Shown here: positions 58,103 to 64,000 of the stretch, one piece after another
Layout of the letters: every line of letters begins with the position of its first letter
Numbering within the stretch: the stretch's first letter is position 1
Assembly (NCBI GenBank): GCA_022410635.1
Contig: JAJVDF010000126.1
Coordinates: 2,286,905-2,350,904 of the forward strand
DNA length: 64,000 nucleotides
Direction: 5' to 3'
Source of the DNA: Tretioscincus oriximinensis
Lineage: Eukaryota > Chordata > Lepidosauria > Squamata > Gymnophthalmidae
Notes under the pieces: model-generated
Told to the model about the DNA's origin: nothing
Seen by the model: only the letters and a program-made list of their open reading frames with translations
Database searches by the model: none
Position numbers and translations under genes: made by a program

Positions 58103-59280
58103 CCAAAGTGCGAATTTCCCAGGCTCAGCCTCAATTCCTTTTGCAAATGGGGCTTTTTCAGCTTAAATCTGGGAGACGTCAGGACGGGAAAAGTGAGGTC
58201 TGGAAATACCCCCTGCATGATAATCACCTGTGGGCAATCTAAAGGGCTCTCTATAAAGGCAAGCATGGCTGACACAGCTTAATCCAAATTAATTCAGCTT
58301 TTGGAGTATTTTGTAATCGGGGCTTCATTCTCCAGGTGGAGAATTGTGCACCTTCAGAAAAGTATGATTCTCACCTGGGGGGAGGATGCCGACAACAACA
58401 ACAGTGGGAAGATACCTTTGGAACACCACTTTCTGATCAATCTCATCCTGTCTGTCTGTGTCAGTGAAGCTGCTAAGGGTAGTGTGGGGAGATGGCTATT
58501 CTTCACTTTCTGCTCTCGACTCCTTCCAGATTTGGGATTGAATCTGAAAAAACTGGACTCAGTAGGGTTGGAAATCCAGTTTNGGGGGAGGAAAATAGAA
58601 CTGAATCCAGATTCTATCTCCTTTCCTCTTAGTTAGACTTCTTTTTTTTGCAATGGGAACTGCCCTTTGGGGCAAGTCAGAGACAATTTAGAGATGAGAT
58701 TGATCACATACAAATCTGCTCCCCCATCTACCATAAAAATATATTCTAGAAAAGATAGATTATAGAAGGGTTGGGAACACAGGCTGTTTCCACACAAAAT
58801 TCTCTTACTGGGTTAGTGGGATAATCATGATGCCCCCNCCATACAAGGCAACAAAGCTTGCGCTGTCCTCCCTGGTCCCACCCAGGAAAAAAGCTCCTTT
58901 GTCATGGAAGGAGAGCTTGTGGTGTTTTCAAACATCAGGATGAAATACCTCTCCTTCCATGGGAAGCTACCTGGAGTCCCATTGCAGGGCTTGGAATACA
59001 GCAAGAAGAAGCCAGCCAGGACTGCAAAATCACAGCTGGCTGGTATGTGCGGTAGCAACTTCCTCATCCTTTGTATGATCCCTCTCACCAGCTCCGTGTG
59101 GATTTCTGAGGTAATATGAAAAGACGGGGGATTCCGTTATGCCAGGTTTAAACCCTATTTCGGTTTTACCATGTGGTATGGAAGGGACCAAGCCTTGTAG
59201 GCCTTGTTACCAAGATACATATCAGGACTTAATCATCACATATGAAAAAAGAAGCTTGGAAGTGGCTTGGAAGGAGTAAA
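58103..59280. other. No gene seen
   Basis: A 111-codon plus-strand frame (58301-58636) includes one ambiguous codon and has no recognised motif. 59030-59115 may be a diverged family D repeat. Ambiguous bases at 58583 and 58838. Confidence 0.5.
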
Positions 59281-59517
59281 AGAAGAAGAGTTGGTTTTTA
59301 TTCTCCGCTTTTCTCAATCTGATGGGGAATCAAAATNGCTTACATAATCGTCTGTTATTCTCTTCATAACAGACATCTTGTGAAGTAGGTGTGGCTGAGA
59401 GAGCTCCAAAGACCTGTGACTAGCCTAAAATCATCCTTCATAGAGGAGTGCAGACTCAAGCTGGGACATTTCCAGATAAGAGCCTGACACTCTAACCAAT
59501 ATACCAGACTGATGTGG
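59281..59517 (-). mobile_element. tRNA-derived SINE, family B
   Basis: The minus strand begins CCACATCAGTCTGGTATATT, GGTTAGAGTGTCAGGCTCTT (tRNA-like head). It continues TAGGCTAGTCACAGGTCTTT, GAGCTCTCTCAGCCACACCT and ACTTCACAAGATGTCTGTT. It ends AAAACCAACTCTTCTTCTTT, the usual end of this squamate SINE group. Confidence 0.88.
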
Positions 59518-59738
59518 ACAGCAATGTTTTCACCCAATCTCTAATAAACATTAAAAGCTTTCTGAAAAATACATTTGAGGTTGTAGTGTATTGATGCTGC
59601 TGCCACTAAGGTTGCAAATGCACCACACCTTAAAGCTTCTGTTTTGGATCTTCTCTTTGGATCATTTTAAATGTATGCACACCCTTCCTTCCACTGCTCG
59701 ACCCCTCTGCCCTGCACAAGCTGAAAAGTTCACCCTTC

Positions 59739-59943
59739 GCCTCCTCCATGGGGATCCCTGCCTTAGTGGCACCCAAGTCTGGCANGATGCCCCCCTCCTC
59801 TTCTTCTTCTCTGGGCTGTTGAGGCTTCCTATCATTGCTGACCTCCAGCAGCACCTCACCATCCCAGAGGAAGAAGAGGAGGAGGCTACTGGCCAGGCTT
59901 GTTTGGATGCTGGTAAGGCAGAGATCCTCACAAGGGAGGAGAA
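59739..59943. repeat. Imperfect inverted repeat in a GC-rich stretch
   Basis: The left arm 59739-59815 contains GGGATCCCTGCCTTAGTGGC and CCCTCCTCTTCTTCTTCTCT. It pairs with the right arm 59863-59943, which contains CCCAGAGGAAGAAGAGGAGG and GGTAAGGCAGAGATCC. The spacer is about 47 bases. Overlapping open frames on both strands (115-130 codons) arise from this composition. Confidence 0.75.
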
Positions 59944-60911
59944 GGTTTCCTGACCTCGTGCGTGTGAAGATCGGCTGGCTGGAAAGGTGATAAGGAAGAG
60001 GGTGAACAAAGCTGCAGCTCAACAGCCGCCTCTAGCCAGATTTCTCTGTAGTCGGAGTGCTATTAACATGGATTGCAAGGAACTGCACCCGATTCACACT
60101 ACAGACTCAATTCCGTTNCCGGCACATGTAGCTATGCAGATTGAGGGAGGTGAGAGCACTTTGGATTTGGATTTTAGTGTGCCTAGCATACTGCCACTTC
60201 ACATTTGTTCCCCTTTTAAAGCGTACTGTGTTTGCAGCCTAAGGGTTTTTAAGCTTCATAACTTGGATTTTACACCCTATCTGGATACAGCATCATTTTA
60301 TCTTATTCACTCATTCTTTTATTGAGACACATGTCTTGCTTTAAATATTTTGATAATGACTCAGAATAAGATTCTGATTCCCAGAATCTATTGGTCACCA
60401 GTTTGAAATGCCTCCTGTTTGAAAACTCATTTCCTGCAGTCACTGAAGATTCTTGTGAGGACAAAGCGTTCATGAAAGATAGAGTTTCATTTGATTCTTC
60501 AGCTGATCCCTTCTGTGCCTATGGGCCTTTCATTAAAAAGCCAAAAAGGCTGACAAGAGATGTGTTTTTAATATGTAGTCCAGAGCCCAAAGGAAAATCT
60601 TACATATACAACTGTTAACACTGCAACAGATATAATAACAGAAGAAAGAATCCCTATACATATTTATTTCACTAGCAGTAGAATTGTACGTTGCTTTTTG
60701 TGAATCATTAATAGACATCAAAGCACTGCAGCAGCAGAATTAATGTAAATAAGCTGGTAAGATAATATTAGCATTACAATGCAATAAAAATGATACTGAA
60801 ATTGTAACAATGTATAATTCAATTTTTCAAACAATTCCTTCAAGGTTTTTTCAACTTTTCTTGTTCAATTCAGCTATGGAAGAGCCAGAGGGATCCCAGC
60901 ACAAGGGCACT
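59944..60911. other. No gene seen
   Basis: A 112-codon plus frame (59987-60325) and a 75-codon frame (60391-60618) have no recognised motif. Ambiguous base at 60118. Confidence 0.5.
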
Positions 60912-61050
60912 AAGGCTCTTTCTACACTGAGCCTTTATTATAGGCCATATCTTGGAATATGCATTCAGGATCTGCCATAGTTTACACTACAATGGGGCAT
61001 GCACCTATTCCAAGGAATGGTCTAGAATAAAGCTTTGTATGAGTAGAGTG
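60912..61050. mobile_element. Family E element, copy 4
   Basis: The left end GGCTCTTTCTACACTGAGCC and TTTATTATAGGCC is matched in inverted form by the right end (complement CTCTACTCATACAAAGCTTT, ATTCTAGACC). GGAATATGCATTCAGGATCTG pairs with the CACCTATTCCAAGG region. Confidence 0.6.
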
Positions 61051-61299
61051 AATCCTATAACTAAAATATGACTTTATGAAGTCAGGGGGAGTGTAGGCAG
61101 AAGTTCTTCCTAGCACTGACTCCAAGCTTCTTTTGAAGCTCATGTGCAATCGGCAAATCCTTCCTTAAAGGTGCACTATTTGTAAACCCAAAGATTCAGT
61201 GTAGGGAGACCCTTCTAGCTGAAGGAGTCATTGTTACAGACATACTAGTTCACCCAGTGAAACACAGCTTAATGAATCACTGTATAGTCTTGTGAGCTT

Positions 61300-61860
61300 C
61301 CACACAACTAAGCCTTGTCTGTTCCTCAATTATTTTAATGGAAAAGGTGGGAGTTCTGGATTGGTTGGGGAAGTTGGTTCATGGTCTTGGTGTGGGCCTT
61401 TAGTCACTTCAGTTGGAAGAGGTTGCCATCAGTCTGATAGTGGTTATAGATTCAGCTGTAGTCCTCTGGAGCATCATGCCGAAGGAAATTGCAGGGGATT
61501 GGTGTGAGTACACAGCCTTGCTTTACTTCATTGTTTCTATGTCTGACAGACATGTGTCTGGTCATCATGTAGCTGGATGATCAGGTTGAGGCACTTTGGG
61601 GGACACCCTAGTCATTCCATGATTTGTCACAGACCTTTCCTGGTCACTGAGTTGAATGTTTTGCTGAGATCAATACTGAAGCTATACTGAACCTCTGAGA
61701 GACGTTATTCTGCGATGGTGGACACAGGTCTGTTCAGAGGTATTCTGTGATGGAGAGCACAGTTATTCCTTGATAGTTAGAGCANTCAGATTTCTCTCCT
61801 TTGTTCTTTTATGGAGACTACATCCTGAAGGTTCTGTATTAGGTTCCCTTGATCCCAGCA
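61300..61860 (-). pseudogene. LINE reverse transcriptase, central part (same family as 36.8 kb), decayed
   Basis: Minus-strand frames give SNYQGITVLSI (RT finger), then IDLSKTFNSVTRKGL (equivalent to VDLTKAFDTVNR.GLW; the catalytic Asp of this RT block appears as Asn in FNSV). LGCPPKCLNLIIQLHDDQ follows, then a KQGCVL-equivalent region and NHYQTDGNLFQLK, then LKAHTKTM. This is the N-terminal and middle RT region of the element whose C-terminal half lies at 36.8-37.9 kb. The two overlap only at the TDG.LF.L...LKAHTKTM segment. It has several stops and one ambiguous base at 61786. Confidence 0.8.
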
Positions 61861-62134
61861 ACAGATAGTCTGTTAATTACAAATAACATTCAAAGTTTGT
61901 TGCAATATGGCTGCCTAAATTCTTACAGATGAATGGAAATAGAATGCATCAGAACACATCAATGCAACAATATGGTGCCATGGGTGTATGCATTATGCGT
62001 GCAACAAAATGTTCTTGACCATGTTGCAAATTAAGGCAATTATGGCCTCAACTATACCTAATTTAAATCTTCCTGATCCTCTTTCAGAATGAGAGAATAA
62101 ATCACTCACTTGGAAACTCCTCCCATGTTATCTA

Positions 62135-62637
62135 NCCTCGAAAGGCGACATTTGAGAGGTGATCTGATTGAAGTGTACAAAATCATGCATGGGATGGACA
62201 GGGTGAATAGAGAAAAAATGTTTTCTCTATCACACAACACTAGGACCAGAGGGCACTCCTTGAAACTGATGGGCAGAAAAGTGAGAACAGACAAAGGAAA
62301 GTATTTTTTCACCCAGAAGGACATTGGCCTGTGGAATTTACTTCCTGAACAGGTAGTGGTAGCTAACAGCTTGGATAGCTTCAAGACAGGACTAGACAGG
62401 TTTATAGACACCAAGTGTATAAATGGGTACTAAGATGGATGTCTGGATGTTGCCTCCAGGATGGAGCAACAGGCAGGGCATTTGAAATGCCATTTGCAGG
62501 GAGTCACGAACAGGAGCAGCATGTTTTGCTTTCCTCTGTTCAGACTGCCCAGGTGCATCTGGTGGGCCTCTGTGTGACACAGAATGCTGGACTAGATGGG
62601 CTGAGGCCTGATCCAGTATGGTTCTTCTTATATTCTT
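62135..62637 (+). mobile_element. CR1 LINE 3' fragment, young copy D
   Basis: Starts at the sequence for LERRHLRGDLIEVYKIMHG (the first base at the junction is ambiguous) and runs to the 3' end GATCCAGTATGGTTCTTCTT, ATATTCTTA. The coding part from 62139 is open to the natural stop at 62431-62433. It retains the KGKYFFTQ stretch deleted in copy A, and is close to copies A and C. Confidence 0.93.
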
Positions 62638-62725
62638 AACCAGAAAACCCAATTTTGTCATAGATAATGGCAATAATATGGATAGTCCCTTTGTTAATGT
62701 GTTCTGTCATTCTGAAAGTGACTTT

Positions 62726-62830
62726 AATTTATTTATTTATTTACATTTCTATACTGCCCTATACTCACAAAAGTCTCAGGGCTGTTAACAAGAAAAATGC
62801 AATCAACATACTAAAAACAGTTTTCTGAAG
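62726..62830 (-). repeat. L2-type LINE 3' tail
   Basis: The minus strand reads GTTAACAGCCCTGAGACTTT, TGAGTATAGGGCAGTATAGA and an AAAT repeat. This matches the tail inserted at 37.7 kb. Confidence 0.8.
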
Positions 62831-63546
62831 GCAGATCTTGGATATGGCTGGGGTCCAAGCTTTGGATTTACTTCATATAAATCTTATTTCTAAGATCTAT
62901 TAAGCTAAATTTCCTACAATACAACAAGCCAATTATTTCTCTGAGATATCGCTACATTAAAGACACATCAGTGTGGTTCAGAGTGTTTAAGAAGAATATC
63001 TTACAATATCAGAAAACAGGCATTTTTAACACTGAACTCATCAGAACATTTGCAGCAATAAAACCTATAATTTAGACCATACACTGCTGGAAGAAACAAG
63101 AAGATATATGAGTCAATAACTTTAATACTGTGGTCTTTGGGAACAAAAGAGCAGAATATGATAAGAACCTCCTTACTGGATTAGATCCCAAGTTGATTTG
63201 ATTATGTATTCTCTCCACAGTTGTTATTAATGGTGAAAGGTCAACTATCTTCAGTTCATTCACAAGACCGGACTCAGTAAAGCAATTCCAATTTCCAGAT
63301 TCAGAAACTCTTTTGTATACCTGAAAAGATCACATGAATGCAATATGGTCTAAACAAACTTCTGGTCACCATTTTCTCATTGCACCATATTTATACTCCT
63401 GTTTGTATCCAAACGAATAGGCATGCACATACATGGAGGAGAGCAGCAATGCCAGGGATATCTTTATTTAGCTCATTAGGTCACTTAGTGGCNCAATCCA
63501 CACTGAACTATTGGGCCACACTAGTCAGCCAAATTTGTCCACCTAG
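62831..63546. other. No gene seen
   Basis: Spacer to the left of the Penelope-like frame. Contains an ambiguous base at 63483 and a 73-74-codon frame on each strand with no recognised motif. Confidence 0.5.
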
Positions 63547-64000
63547 GCTGCAGATGCACTAGGGCTGAAAACAGTAGCAAAAACACTGGAACTACAGCAA
63601 GCATTCCTCAGGTTACAGTACCCACCACATGAAGTAAAAAAACAAATCAACAGAGCCAGAATGGTACCCAGAATCAACCTATTACAGGACAGATTGAGGA
63701 CAGAAAACAACAGAACCCCATTAGTGGTCACATACAGCTCACAATTGGGGCCCCTCAAACACATAATAAATGAACTTCAACCTATTTTGGATAAAAACAC
63801 AGCTCTCTCAAGAACACTTGGTGGTAAACCTTTGCTGGCTTATAAACAACCACCCAACCTCAAACAACTACTCACACAAAGAACACAGGACACAGAGGGA
63901 GAAATGGGAACTAGACCCTGCCACAAACCCAGATGTCAACTCTGTGCACACATCCACCCTGGCAATGTCATCACAGGACCTCATAACACCACCCACAATA
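63547..64000 (+). CDS. Penelope-like element polyprotein, RT-to-GIY-YIG linker, partial
   Basis: A plus-strand frame open from just after a TAG at 63544-63546 through the right edge of the window, at least 151 codons, with no stop. The segment has LELQQAFLRLQYPPHEVKK, then RINLLQDRLR and RTPLVVTYSSQLGPLKHIIN. GKPLLAYKQPPNLKQLL comes next, then a Cys cluster C-x4-C-x2-C in CHKPRCQLCAHI. This order is typical of the region between reverse transcriptase and the GIY-YIG endonuclease of Penelope-like retroelements. That group makes DNA from RNA and cuts target DNA with the GIY-YIG domain. The RT core is absent upstream, so the copy is 5'-truncated or the join is older. Whether the endonuclease follows cannot be seen. 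Confidence 0.85.

Noticed and set aside
59591..60022. Possible CpG-island gene around 59.6-60.0 kb
   Set aside because: Three overlapping frames on both strands come from an inverted repeat with purine/pyrimidine tracts. No start context, splice sites or domain was seen.

Overview
This window looks like repeat-rich, gene-poor nuclear DNA from a squamate reptile (lizard or snake). The evidence is the repeat content. There are many CR1 LINE copies ending in TTCTTATG repeats, L2 LINE pieces, and a Bov-B-type LINE 3' end. A SINE with a tRNA-like head and Bov-B-like tail (Sauria-SINE type) sits near 38.7 kb. Two other tRNA-derived SINE families have TTC-rich tails, and there is a Penelope-like element, an L1-type LINE and several small hAT-type elements. 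No host protein-coding gene, rRNA or functional tRNA gene could be recognised. The window is either intergenic or inside a very long intron.

Layout. 0-9 kb: a DNA-transposon-like fragment, then two young CR1 copies (1.8-3.0 and 5.6-6.5 kb) around an older one, L2 tails, and a possible Cys-rich exon at 8.7 kb. 9-24 kb: mostly unannotated, with an L2 pol remnant (13.2-14.1 kb), a short inverted-repeat element (16.7 kb), a SINE (19.0 kb), one DNA element nested in another (20.0-20.8 kb) and a 120-130 bp tandem repeat (23.0-23.4 kb). 24-38 kb: a compound microsatellite, a decayed L1 tail (25.5-26.6 kb), a clean hAT MITE with target-site duplication (28.9 kb), minus-strand CR1 pieces, one of them inside an ATC/CAT microsatellite (32.2 kb), and a dead LINE with a C-terminal zinc finger, itself interrupted by an L2 tail (36.8-37.9 kb). 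38-50 kb: mostly featureless apart from SINEs, and at 48.6-49.2 kb a hAT-like element containing a 96-nt inverted repeat. 50-64 kb: the 5' half of a CR1 element (ORF1 esterase plus the start of ORF2) whose catalytic serine is changed, a SINE-SINE tandem, a double palindrome at 53.9-54.4 kb, a Bov-B tail, a second copy of the zinc-finger LINE on the minus strand, a young CR1, and a Penelope-like ORF that runs off the right edge.

Almost all coding-like signal here is decayed retrotransposon reverse transcriptase, zinc-finger or esterase sequence. There is no operon-like or pathway structure. I did not find a convincing new biological system. The items most worth a second look are the palindromic DNA elements, the CR1 5' half that lacks its 3' end, the Penelope ORF, and two orphan exon-like segments. 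About twenty isolated N bases are scattered through the sequence. Family names rest on motif recognition alone; no database search was possible.
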